Assembly (NCBI GenBank): GCA_035578175.1
Contig: JAQMRL010000002.1
Location: 134,852,171 to 134,916,170 of the forward strand
Direction of reading: 5' to 3'
DNA: 64,000 nt
DNA from: Catonia carolina
Taxonomy: Eukaryota > Arthropoda > Insecta > Hemiptera > Achilidae
Numbering within the stretch: the stretch's first letter is position 1; the number at the start of each line of letters is the position of its first letter. The notes beneath the pieces were generated by a model. That model saw only the letters and a program-made list of their open reading frames with translations, was not told the DNA's origin and made no database searches. Below, piece by piece: positions 11,416-21,882 of the stretch. A program made the translations under genes and the position numbers.

Positions 11416-12358
11416 CAAAGTGTGTCTAAAAAATATGAAGAGTTGTCTAATATATTGGTATTCAACACTTAAAACTAGGTCACTCGCATGTGTAGGCATG
11501 TATGAACACATCTGGACATGTCCTCTATATGAGATTGCATGATGCTCCTTATGTTGTATTGCTGTTTTTATTTCAACAAAGTGTTCTAAGCAGTGTGCAT
11601 CGAAAAGCTATGGAGCTACTACAAAACATTAAGTTCTTCAAATGAAGTAAATTGGCGATGGTATCCCATGAAATATTGGTGCAAGTTTACAGGCAGGATG
11701 TTGTGAGTAGAAAATGTGTATATGATTGATTTGAATGCTTTTGTGCTGGTAAGGAATTGGTCGAGGACGAACAGCATTTACGCCGGCCATCCACAAGTAG
11801 GACACCTGAACATTGAATGTGTGTGAGTTTTGCTTGCAGAAGATTGGCGATTGACTCTGCGAAGAAGTAGGTATTAGCAAAAACACAATGTGAGCCATCA
11901 TTTATGAAGATTTGGGATTTGTTTTCAGGTGTCCTGCTTGTGGATGACCGGTTCGAACGCAGTTTGTCCTCCACCGATTCCTTGCCAGTGCAAAAGCTTG
12001 CAAACCAATTGTACACACATCCTCTACAGATTCCTTGCCAGCGCAAAAGCTTGCTAACCAATCGTACACACATTTTTTTATACTCATAGGAGCATCCTAC
12101 CCGTAAACTTGCACCAACATTTCTTGAGTTTCTGTCACTGTTTTATCTAATTTGAAGCAGAACTTTATGCTACTTCATTGCTCTATGGCTTTTTGATACA
12201 CACTGTTGAAATGAATGCGGCAATGTGATAGATAGAGAAGCCTTGGACAATTCCGGACATAGAACAGGTCCAGACATGTCCATGCATTCGAGTGATCTTC
12301 TTTCAAGTGTTATAATACCAATATATTAGAACATTCACCAAATTTTTTAGACACCTCA
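11416..12358. mobile_element. Fold-back mariner derivative A (inverted N-terminal halves)
   Basis: Flanked by TA (11414-11415 and 12359-12360). The left arm, about 11416-11815, matches the inverted right arm, about 11930-12358. Both arms contain the terminal repeat (GTGTCTAAAAAAT, then CTAATATATTGGTATT) and the start of a mariner transposase helix-turn-helix region (VSRKCVYDWF-like, FCAGKE, STSRTPE). The spacer continues the left copy (VGISKNTM, IIYEDLG). The C-terminal catalytic half is absent. Confidence 0.75.
11968..12073 (+). repeat. 53-bp tandem duplication inside fold-back mariner A
   Basis: Units 11968-12020 and 12021-12073 each contain ATTCCTTGCCAG, CAAAAGCTTGC and CACACAT. Present only in the right arm, so it arose after the inverted duplication or was lost from the left. 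Confidence 0.9.
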
Positions 12359-12446
12359 TATGTTTATACTGAATATGCACAGGTTTTTTATAACGGTGTT
12401 TTTACATTACGTATTCATTAATGTTAATTTAGTTTAATTTGTAATA

Positions 12447-13378
12447 CGAGGCGTGTTTTTTAAGTAAGTACCGTTTTGGAATTAAAAAAAGACGTGCAAA
12501 GATATCGCAATAATTTTATTTTTACATGAAAGCCTGTACCTTAATCTACTTTTCGACTTAATTTCCGTGAATATTGAGGCACTTGTCATAACGTGGCACC
12601 AGTTTTTGAATACCCTCCTGATAAAATTCTGCCGCCTGATTTGTTAACCACTGCATCACAAATGTTTTGACTTCGTTATCGTCTTGAAGACGCCAACCGC
12701 CCAGGTGTTTCTTCAAGTGCAGGAACAAATGGTAGTCGCTGGGCGCCAAATCAGGGCTGTATGGAGGATGATCTAGAGTTTCCCATTTAAATGATTTGAT
12801 GAGATCTTTGGTCTGATTAGCCACATGTGGACGGGCATTGTCATGCAGCAAAACGATACCCTTACTCAACTTGCCACGTCTTTTGTTCTGGATTGCACGA
12901 CGCAGATTTTTCAATGTCTCACAATAAGACGCTGCATTGATTGTCTCATTACGAGGCAGAAACTCCACTAGCAATACTCCTTTTCTGTCCCAAAAAACTG
13001 TGCACATGATTTTCCGAGCAGAAATTGTTGCACATTTGTGCGGCCATCTTTAAATGCTCTCACCCATTTCCTTACCATTCCATCACTCATAATGTTTTGT
13101 CCGTAAACTTCAACGATCTCACGATGAATATCGATCGGTTTTACGCCTTTAGCACTAAGAAATCGTATAACAGCCCGTACTTCACAATCAGCGGGACTCA
13201 CGATTGTCAGAGGCATCTTAAACACTCAGTAAACAACGTATACAATGAAGAATCAGACTGTAATGGCGTCAGTGCGTAGACAAGAGATGTAGGTAACCAG
13301 CGCGCATGCGCGGAACGCCGACCGTAGCGCTGCGGCGGCGGAATCGCAAAACGGTACTTACTTAAAAAACACGCCTCG
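12447..13378 (-). mobile_element. Internally deleted mariner element (932 bp)
   Basis: Perfect 32-bp terminal inverted repeats (12447-12478 and 13347-13378, starting CGAGGCGTGTTTTTTAAGTA) with TA on each side (12445-12446 and 13379-13380). Inside lie the N-terminal and C-terminal parts of a mariner transposase with the middle missing. Intact termini mean it could still be mobilised by a transposase supplied elsewhere. Confidence 0.92.
12558..13225 (-). pseudogene. Mariner transposase, internally deleted
   Basis: The first frame (13225-12968) gives the helix-turn-helix start (VIRFLSAKGVKPIDIHREIV, MSDGMVRKWVRAFKDGRTNV). The second (13007-12558) gives MCTVFWDRKGVLLVEF, LLHDNARPH and YSPDLAPSDYHLF. 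Exactly 34 residues separate the Asp of HDN from the Asp of SDYH, the D34D mariner hallmark. The segment that should carry the first catalytic Asp is gone and the two parts are out of frame at the junction near 13010-13035, so no active enzyme is possible. Confidence 0.9.
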
Positions 13379-13380
13379 TA

Positions 13381-14160
13381 TATCTATAATAATTTTAATT
13401 TATCTTGTAAATATTTTAATGTACAAATTTGTATATATATTAAATTTATAAAGTATATTATTAGTTGTTAATATTTTAATAATTGTAGTAGATTAATATT
13501 AATGTTAACTTAATAATGTACAATTAATTAAATTTTGTTATCGTAATTAATATTATTATCATTGTTAATTTATTATATCGCTCAAAAATCTATTATTATT
13601 ATTATTTTATTATTTTAATATCTTTAATTCCAGTGTTTTTAAATGTATTTATGCAATTGAGATTTTATATTATCATTTATTTTTAGAGGATCATTTTAGT
13701 TTTGTGTTAGGAATTCGTGCAGCTTTTAATTTCTTTAAATTTTGTTGGACTTTTTTTGATTGCGTTGCAGAATGTTTAATGTTGTTATAATCTGTTTAAT
13801 TATGAACAAATAGTTTTATAATGTTGCTAGTTGATCAGTTATGAATAAATATGTATTGTATTGTTATTTATTCTTCTGTTAATTGTTTAACTTATTCAAA
13901 ACATTCTGAGTTCATTTTGTTTAGTGTATTTTAATGCATCCAATGTTTTTGTTCCAAATATTATAATCTTTTCATATTCATTATATAAGAGTGTTTTTAG
14001 GGTTTTGTGTTATACAGGGTAAAATGTTTCTTTTTTCATTTCTGAACTTACAGAAGTTCTTTACTTTTTTTCCGATTGACTAATATTTCTGTGTTAACTT
14101 TTTCCTTTTGTATTATTCAGAAACTGATTGCCTGTGTTTACTTGTATTCATTTATTTATT
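13381..14160. other. AT-rich intergenic DNA
   Basis: Mostly TTA/ATT-rich low complexity with no frame or repeat structure recognised. Confidence 0.4.
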
Positions 14161-14329
14161 TATTTATTTTTAACATCTGACTGTTCTGCAATTACTGCTA
14201 ATGCAGACGGTGAAGGATGAAATGATTTTTTGTAACATATGAAAATATGCCTTACCTGAATGGGATTCGAACCCAAGACGGCATGATGAGAGGTGAGCAT
14301 GTTACCAACTACGCCAATGTGGCCGGCAT
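14161..14329 (-). repeat. SINE family B, copy 3
   Basis: Same head (CATTGGCGTAGTTGGTAAC variant), GGGTTCGAATCCC box and TGCATTAGCAGTAATTGCAG tail as the other copies, minus strand. Confidence 0.83.
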
Positions 14330-14484
14330 AATTGTTCTGGCTCTGTTTTTTTTTTCATTTTGTATTTTTATTTTATTTTCATTTGTACGTAATTTTTTCA
14401 GTTGGTAATACAGTTGATGGCTTTTTCACTTGTTTGACCATGTTTTCATTCATTTCACCAGTTTACCATACGTTTCCCTCTCTA

Positions 14485-14563
14485 TTTTTGATGGAGTCCG
14501 TGTTATCTGAGTTTTTGTTTATCTGAGATACCCTCGGCCCACATTACCTCAGATAATCGAGGT
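14485..14563 (-). mobile_element. pogo/Tigger-like terminal fragment
   Basis: Reverse strand reads GTAGTAAAACCTCGATTATC with repeated ATCTGAG units, the usual layout of a Tigger end. No partner end found nearby. Confidence 0.4.
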
Positions 14564-14566
14564 TTT

Positions 14567-14685
14567 ACTACAACTACCTTTATTGGGATTTGAACCAAGG
14601 AACCTTAATCTCCAAAATCAGCTGTTAAACAGGCTGACTTTGGCGATGATTATCACTAGAAAGACCAACTCAGTGTGGGTTCCTT
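14567..14685 (-). repeat. SINE family D, head fragment
   Basis: Matches the tRNA-like head of 6692-7017 (GGTTCAAATCCC-type box, AAATCAGCTGTTAAACAG hairpin); the long body is absent. Confidence 0.65.
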
Positions 14686-14745
14686 TAAATTAAATAAAAA
14701 TAACTTTTGCTGACAGTTCATTGAATTTTTACTTTTTTGTTGATT

Positions 14746-15085
14746 TTAACCATGTTCGAAGCTAACTTTGAATGCTTGCCAGTGATAAAGTTTAGTTTTC
14801 TCCAGGCCGAGATTTGAGCCCTGTGGTGGGTAGTCCAGTGGTGGGGCTGTCACCTTAGAACCTCTAGATGAGCCCTGGGTTTCATTTGGAGACCCGCCTA
14901 GGTTCGTCCGCCCTCTCCACCATTGGAAAATTCCTCCTTCGCCTTCGAGACCGTCGACCATTTCTCAGGGCTCCACCTGCCCTGGATTTTATTTGGGTTG
15001 ACTTTTTCTAGGCTCTTCCGCCCTCCTCGCTGTTCGAAATCTTTCATCTTCGCCGTGAAGACCGTTGACCAGTTTTCACCTCAGT
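14746..15085 (-). mobile_element. RTE LINE 5' region, inverted relative to the following 3' end
   Basis: The reverse-strand frame contains GGSPNETQGSSRGSKVTAPP, matching GVGSPNETQSMFRGSEVAAP in the 5' part of the full-length RTE at 24649-24900. A block of about 105-110 bp is imperfectly duplicated in tandem (about 14872-14980 and 14981-15085, each with a TTCGCC(G/T)T pattern and GACCGT(C/T)GACCA). Confidence 0.55.
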
Positions 15086-15159
15086 TGATTCGTGGGTACT
15101 TATTTGGTTATGCCTTATTCGTACCTGCTTGCATATCTACAGGATGTTCCCTGTTAGCC

Positions 15160-15324
15160 ATTGGAATGCGCCGTGTCTGAGAAACTGGTCTAACCATTTA
15201 CTTCACTGCCAGCACACAGACAACCTCTACGAGCATGGATTTATAAACCTAGAGGGAAGCGAAGCTTGGGAAGACCTAAAAAGTGATAGATACAAGAACA
15301 GGCCATTGAGCCTAATCCTTGATA

Positions 15325-15355
<31 letters not shown>
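15160..15355 (+). mobile_element. RTE LINE 3' end fragment with (TGA)n tail
   Basis: Frameshifted remnants of the RTE C-terminus: RNWSNHLL, RAWIYKPRGKRSLGRPKK and EQA before stops, followed by CATTGAGCC and (GAT)n at 15326-15354. Corresponds to RWADHLLRMP...GRPRKRW of the full copy. Confidence 0.65.
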
Positions 15356-16125
15356 TAACCATGTATTTATATTGGCAACAGATACCATAATTCTACTTTT
15401 ACATCATAGAACGATATAATCTACTTATCTTTTTAATGTGGATGCTATTAAAGAATATTAATACTAAATGATCTCAAATTGTGTAAGAAATTAATACAAT
15501 TCGGGGAAAACATGTATTATCATGTTTTATTGAGAGTACGTGTAGCTTATCTTATAGTTCTAGAATAACAATTTGATCAAATTTTTTGCATTTAATAAAT
15601 TAAGATTTCTAAGTAAATTTGTTTTGTCTTTATGGTATTATAAAATTATATTTTGGGTAATAATTTAATTTTCAGATTTTAAGTGAATTTGATATTCATT
15701 CTAAGTTTTCCTTATGATATTATTTACATTTTTAATTGTTATTTTAAGTTTTATATCATAATTGTATTATTACATATAAGTTTTACCTTAGGTAATTCTC
15801 TGGTGTCTGATATCTTATCTATGTGCTCAGTGAGAGAGTATTCTTTGTAGAGATTAATTTAATATTTTAAAAGTTATATTTAGAGTCACAATGGGAAATA
15901 CTCTTGCTCAACACCCACAAATTTACAGTTCTGAATGTCATCCACTTCAATTTATACAAGTTTCAAAAAATTTCAAAGATTTGTGTTAATAGAAATTGTT
16001 TGTAAATTTTTTTTACATTTAATCATGTGTTTTCTTTTTTTGTGGCATAAGCTATCCAGTCTGTTCCAGCTGGATTTATAAAAATTTATCATGTTTACAA
16101 AGCTGTAATTACAATAAATTACTCC
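15356..16125. other. AT-rich intergenic DNA
   Basis: No domain, tandem array or terminal repeat recognised. Confidence 0.35.
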
Positions 16126-16129
16126 CAGA

Positions 16130-16690
16130 ATTACCGAGGTATTCCCAAGTTTTTCTTTCTTCTGTCAGGTCTATATATATCTCTGAACATATTTTGGAAT
16201 TCTGTTACATTTATTGTCTGCAACTCTTTCCTTTTATCGAAATTTTAAATTCTATCTTCCCATGTAACAACCCTTCACCCTTCATAGAAAATGCATTTCG
16301 GCAGCTTCTAATTACTGTTTTCTTCTCCTTATTAGAGCACAAGTTTTGTTGTCATACGAAAATTGTCAAAATTGCCATCACATTATGAAATCTCATCAAT
16401 GTATGTTTATGCGGCATGTTTTTCATTGTAGTTGTAATCGTTCCACATATTCTCTGGAAATGATCTATATTTTAGTCAACATCAAGCTCTATGTAAAAAC
16501 CAATGTGGCAGCCCAAGTAATTAAATGTTATGCCCTTCTTAATAACTGAGTTATTAAACACAATTATGGATCTTACAGGATCACTTACAAAAATGTTCAT
16601 GCTAAATATGCATGTTTTAGAAATTGCATGAATTCTGGTAAAGAATTTTGCTTGTGAAGCTTTTCTTCTGACTTAGCTGTTAAAACTTGA
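16130..16690 (-). pseudogene. Decayed RTE reverse transcriptase C-terminal fragment
   Basis: Interrupted reverse-strand frames contain VRSIIVFNN, ITFNYLGCHIGF, FQRICGTITTTMKN and RFHNVMAI. They align in order with VRSKIVLDN, SFKYLGCNVSF, FNAICGTIHRTLKG and KFYKTMAI of the full-length RTE. Several stops; inactive. Confidence 0.65.
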
Positions 16691-17464
16691 TCAATTGTCT
16701 GCAAACAAAATATTTAATAGCCGCATCAGATTAGTTGTCAGATATCAGAGTAATAGTAAAAATTGAATTGTGATAATAATTGTGCCACAGTTTTATATAC
16801 TTCAGTAATTTTAATTTCATATAAATATTTAGTATTCTAGTGTTAATAAACTACATATGAATTTTTGTAAATATTGTATTTTTAATTGTATTTTATCAGA
16901 ATGTTACTATTTAACACACAAAAGAGCTTTAAAACAATCATAATAGTATATTTGCCATTATTTTTTATGATACAGTTTTATTATATATTTATTATGTTTT
17001 GTATAAATAGTAGTTGGTTACTCATTATAAATAAATTTATATAGATTAGAAACAATACAGTTCCTAATTACATAAAAAAACTATAATGCATTTTACATGT
17101 TGCATTACATAATATGGTTGTACAATGGTTGACTTTATTCTTTGCTTTTTGATGTAGACTTCGTTGTCTATGTTGCAGAACTTGTGTTCGTTATCAAAGC
17201 AAACTAAAATAATTCATAAAACCACAATAGCAGTTTGATCATGAAACAATAAAAATTATTTGGATGTCTCTGCAATTACGTTTTTCCTTAATGTTATATA
17301 ATTTTATGTGAAAATAATTTTTTAACAAGGAAGCATACATCAGAAAATAATACAGTACTATCTTTAAATTGTATAAAATGTTAACAGAATATCTAATTAT
17401 AGCCAGTTTTCTTGTTTAAAGCATTTTTTAAGGACTTTTCAGTTGTAATATTTGATATTAGTTA

Positions 17465-18256
17465 GGTGGAGTAACAGTTAGGTGTAGTGTTTAATTATTT
17501 GCATTCGATCTGTTGGTTTCAGGGATACAAAAAATAGTTCTGTTTCTTATTACATAGTCAGCCAATTATATAACTGAACTATTTAAAAACAGAAGAGATA
17601 GAGGTGTAAAAGACGCTATAATGCTTTTGACGGTTGATGAGCTCTCCTGTTCCATGTATTTAGACCAATCTGAACGTTTGCCAGCGTTGTTAGATTGTAC
17701 AAATTTATCAGCTTGACAAACATTATGCGCATGTGCGTATAAGAGCTGTAGTAGTTCACTCGTGAGTTGGACCTCGTACTGAACACTAGATTATAGAGCG
17801 TGTTAACACGCAATACTTTATAATAAAATCAGCTGGTTGTATGTTCATAGGTTATAATTGTTATTGAAACACCAAAAACATGGCTGACAAAATATACAAC
17901 AGAGCTACAAGAGCAAGTGTTAGCAAAGGTGCTGGCAAGTCATTGGCTAGCTATGAAGTGGGTAGGGGGCAATGCATACGTTCAGAGCTCATCAGCCCTG
18001 AAAAATAGTATAGTCAGAGTTATCACCTCTGAGAGTAATGAATTTCACGATACAGCCAGACCCTGTGGTGAATGAAGGGAAGGTGTCATTTGCAGGGTGG
18101 AAAGTACATGATTTTCAGAGGGCCTGGCATGCTGAAAAGCATACACTTTTAATTCAGTGAGGAAGGGAATAAATAGTAAACCACCTCTTTCCTTGTTATT
18201 ACTTAATAAAACCTCTGTAGGTTCAGACCAGCCTTTCAGCTGCTGACCTGAACAAT
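17465..18256 (+). repeat. Dispersed repeat R5, copy 2, interrupted by a 392-bp insertion
   Basis: R5 landmarks occur on either side (AAATAGTTCTGTTTCTTAT before 17617, GTCAGAGTTATCACCTCTGA from 18013). Comparison with the uninterrupted copy at 56321-56704 places the insertion exactly. Confidence 0.8.
17619..18010. mobile_element. Small TA-flanked DNA element nested in R5
   Basis: TA is duplicated at 17617-17618 and 18011-18012. The ends are imperfect inverted repeats converging on TGATGAGCTC (about 17635-17644) and GAGCTCATCA (about 17985-17994). A 42-codon frame starting ATGGCTGAC near 17880 (MADKIYNRATRASVSKGAGK) runs to a stop in the right end. Superfamily not assigned. Confidence 0.55.
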
Positions 18257-18262
18257 AACATT

Positions 18263-20405
18263 TGATATTATAACATTTATGAACAAAATACTTCTTTTAA
18301 GAAACATATTAAGCGTATTGTATAAGTATTGCTCAATATACTGAAATGCTTACAATTTTAATTTGTATGATTTTGAAATTCGGTTTATAAGAAATTGGTA
18401 TTGTTCGTGATTTGTAATGTTTCATTTGTAGTTGTTCTATTAATTAATTGTTATAATTAATCTGGCCAAATTAATGCGTTGACTAAAATTTGGAGCAGAT
18501 CTATTGACCTGTATAGGGTTATTACTCTCCACCATCTCCATTCCTAATTTTTTAGTTAGTATGTGCGTATGACGACAGTGGTGGGAGTATTATATTCATC
18601 AATGTGTGCGTGAGTGACACCAAGCAGATGTGTGTTTGTTTATCATTTCTAAGTCCATGGTAGTTTACGTGTTTACGTTTTAACAAAATTACAAAACTGT
18701 TTTTATTTAATTTGAAGTGTTAAATTGTTTTTTATAACATAATTTTAAAAAGTTTATTTTTTTAATTTTCTATTTATAATGACACACAAAAGTTCCGATG
18801 TGAGGGGTCAAAGCAAAAAAATAGTTATAAACGTGTTGCTAGTTTTTTTGAGAGCCTCTCTAAAAGTTAAAAAAGAAATCCCCTTCATGCACCTCAAATA
18901 AGATTGTTGTGTCATGAGAAAACTAAAAAAAATTGGCTATGACATTTTTGCGTCACAAAATATTGAAATGGTTTTGTTAGATCGACATAAAAGATTAAAT
19001 GTGATTATTTCTTTTCTTGTAATGGATAAATAAATGAATCACAGTTTCATCACATGAAATTTATTGGAAAAGAAAGAAAAACTAAAGTAGATAATAATTA
19101 TTTAAGTTACTAGATAGCATCAAAGCAGCAGAGTTTGTGCGAATATATCGTTAAAACAACCTGTGGGAAAGAGTTTTAGGTGGATGTATTTGTCAATAGT
19201 TCACGAAGGGTTAATGAAAATTTTACTTTTAAAAAGTCCTTGAAATGTGCTTAAGAGGTTTAAGTAATTTATAGGGCTCTAAATTTGTTATATTCAATTT
19301 TCGTTACTGTTATAAAATATAATAAATTAGTCTTAACATTAAAATTTATCTCTCGTTAAATTTTTGTTCAATAGTTGAATATTACATTTATCCTTATAAT
19401 TTGTAATTCTGTTTTTTGCATCTTATGATTTTATAAATTGTTAGTTTCTGAATTTTTAACATTTGTACAGAAAATTTTAAATGTTTTGTATTGTTAATTT
19501 TTCTGTATAGAAAAATAATTATCCAGTGATAATTTTAATACTTATACAATGTATAATAGTGCCTTTATTTGTTTAACTGTAAAACTATTTTATGCAGAGG
19601 TTAGTGATTAAATCAGTTTAGTATACAGATTATTCTCGAGTATTTGTTATGTGGGAATATGATGATTGAATTTTTAAATTGTTTTTATGTATCCATTTTT
19701 AGTACTTTAAGTAAATGGTTACATCTCCCTCAATTGTTTTTTTGTTATTTTCTTGTAACTATATGGTGGTGACTCATAATTATTTGCATCTTATTATAAT
19801 AATTCAATAAATATTTATTATTAATAAGAAATTTTTATTAATTTTTCATGTTCAAGTCTGTATTATCAGTTCAAAAACGAAAATAAAGTACAGTGAAATT
19901 ATAACTTATCATTAAAAATTATTTTGTCGTAAACAAGAAAAATATTTAAAAATTAATCATGTGATTTTTTTGTTATTAATCAAGATTGTTTGTTAATTAT
20001 TTATTATGTAAAATGGATTTTCTCTGTAATCTTTTTATCATAATTTCCTATTGAACTTATTGTTTTTATCATGTTTCCTTGCAAATGATAAAATAAAATG
20101 TCAGATTGCATAAAATGTATTATTTTGTAATCATATTTTTGTTATTGTTTTAACATTTATAAATAATTCCTTTTGTATGTTCTATTACAAAAATAAAATT
20201 GGCAGTTATCATTTTATAAAATTTATGATTTCTTTATTGTTTATTTAATTAGTAGAGGTCTGTATCCATAACAACTTTTCTCCAACTTTTCTTAATGAAT
20301 AGGTTGACTAGTTGGAACAGGATTGCCCATTTTTATTCTACTATCTACTTCTTCTGCTCCAACAATTTGGAGCTAAACGCTTTTTTTGATTTGTTTTTTA
20401 AAAAC
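18263..20405. other. AT-rich intergenic DNA
   Basis: No gene or repeat recognised; short frames only. Confidence 0.35.
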
Positions 20406-20409
20406 CTAA

Positions 20410-20528
20410 TTAACACTTTCACTGCTGAATAGCTGAAAAAAGTATAACTCCTGTGCTAATTTTTCCTTTGGTAAAAGTTGAAGCTTTCCAGCATGCACCC
20501 TGTGTGTTGTCAGCAGTAAAAGTGTCAA
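20410..20528. mobile_element. Short piggyBac-like MITE (about 119 bp)
   Basis: TTAA at 20410 begins TTAACACTTTCACTGCTGA. The inverse, TCAGCAGTAAAAGTGTCAA, closes it at about 20510-20528, with TCAA in place of TTAA. The first bases match the ends of the element at 506-1181. Confidence 0.6.
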
Positions 20529-20621
20529 ATTATCAAATTTTGTCGCCACCGGCTTGTTGTAGTCCAATCGGTAAAGCCAACATAGGACTGGCCAGAGCGG
20601 TAGGGCATCCGGCCGCGTAGT

Positions 20622-20852
20622 TCAAAACGGAAAATAAATGGTTGGAGAAGCCTTCACCGCTATCTCAAGAGAAGCAGCCACTGGCTGCTGAGAGGAGGGT
20701 CGTCTGTACCGCTGCCTAAACGAATAGAAGCAGTCGCCGACGGATTTCGTACATTTATTTACTTGTCTAATCACTAAATATGCCGCATTGATTCCTATTA
20801 ATAGAATAACATCATCTTCAACCATCTTGAAAACACAACAGTAGTGAGGCAC
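20622..20852 (-). pseudogene. Short ORF, possibly DNA-transposon derived
   Basis: 76 codons starting near MVEDDVILLIGINAAYLVIR, in a GC-richer patch than its surroundings. The acidic start followed by a hydrophobic helix and basic stretch vaguely recalls the N-terminus of PIF/Harbinger nucleases, but no catalytic motif is present. Function unknown. Confidence 0.2.
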
Positions 20853-21837
20853 AAGTGTGGACAGGGGAGTGCCATGCCTCTAAGCGTATGCAATAAAGCA
20901 TGCGTCAACACATGCCTTATTACGAGTTGAATTGAACGTTGAAAGGCAAGTTAAAAATGAAAGTGCACGAGCGTGGACATAGCTATTCCTCCTTTGGCAG
21001 TCAGATGTCACCTTTTTTTACCTCCTTCATTAGTGTTTTCGGAGAGCTTGTATCTGCACTGACTGTGTTTGTTGGATTGATACTTGTAACCTCCATAAGT
21101 CTTTCATGAAGGCTTCTTGGCAGTCCTAGCTTAGACGACACTCAAGAAGTAAGATGATCATGTCTTGTTTTCATGAAAGATTTCGTAAAACTCAAGTTAC
21201 TGTTGATATGTTAAATTACTATATTTAGCCAGAAGTAATTAAGAATAAACTAAAGAATCCATCAAAATATAAAGAAACAAAAACATACACCAAATGGACG
21301 CATGCTTCTGTGAGGTGGTGAATGCTGACTGAGCATTTATGTGTGAGGAAGCATGTAAAAAAATCAAGTCAAACTGGTACCGACGTGTATAATTGAGTGA
21401 ATGGTGAGCATAACTGGTTGGCAGTGGCGATTGGTTTTACCCCCTATATCAAAACATTACGGAAACTGTGCTCAGGTTCAACGGGTTTATTTTAAAGGTT
21501 ATAAAACCAAAGAAAGTATTTGGAGTGGTACAAAGTACGTTACATTTGATTCAGTAAATTTATATCAGCCATGATAATAACATTGAAAAAATGGATATAA
21601 GGTTTCTATATTTTAATTGAAAATAAAACTCAAAAAGGATGCCTCTTATTCATTTCTGTTTTAATTTGATTATAGTGTGAAATATCATCAGTAATGGTGT
21701 AGTATTTTATTTTCAGTACCTATGTTGAGTTTAGTATGGGACTATTACATAGACTGCCTGACCTTGTAGCACGCGCATGGCGGGTAGATGCAATGGTTTC
21801 TCCTAGTACATGCATTACGGAAAATTACATTCACTGC
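20853..21837. other. Intergenic DNA without recognised features
   Basis: Mixed-composition sequence, no domain-bearing frame. Confidence 0.3.
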
Positions 21838-21882
21838 GCCTCTTCCCTTCTTCTTCTTCTTCTTCATCCGTCATGGTTTAGG

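Noticed and set aside
11638..12089. Several overlapping 61-128-codon frames on both strands
   Set aside because: They arise from the palindromic mariner arms; reading across the centre is an artefact of the inverted duplication.
15326..15354. Poly-Asp or poly-Met coding repeat
   Set aside because: It is the (GAT)n tail of a LINE 3' end, not coding.
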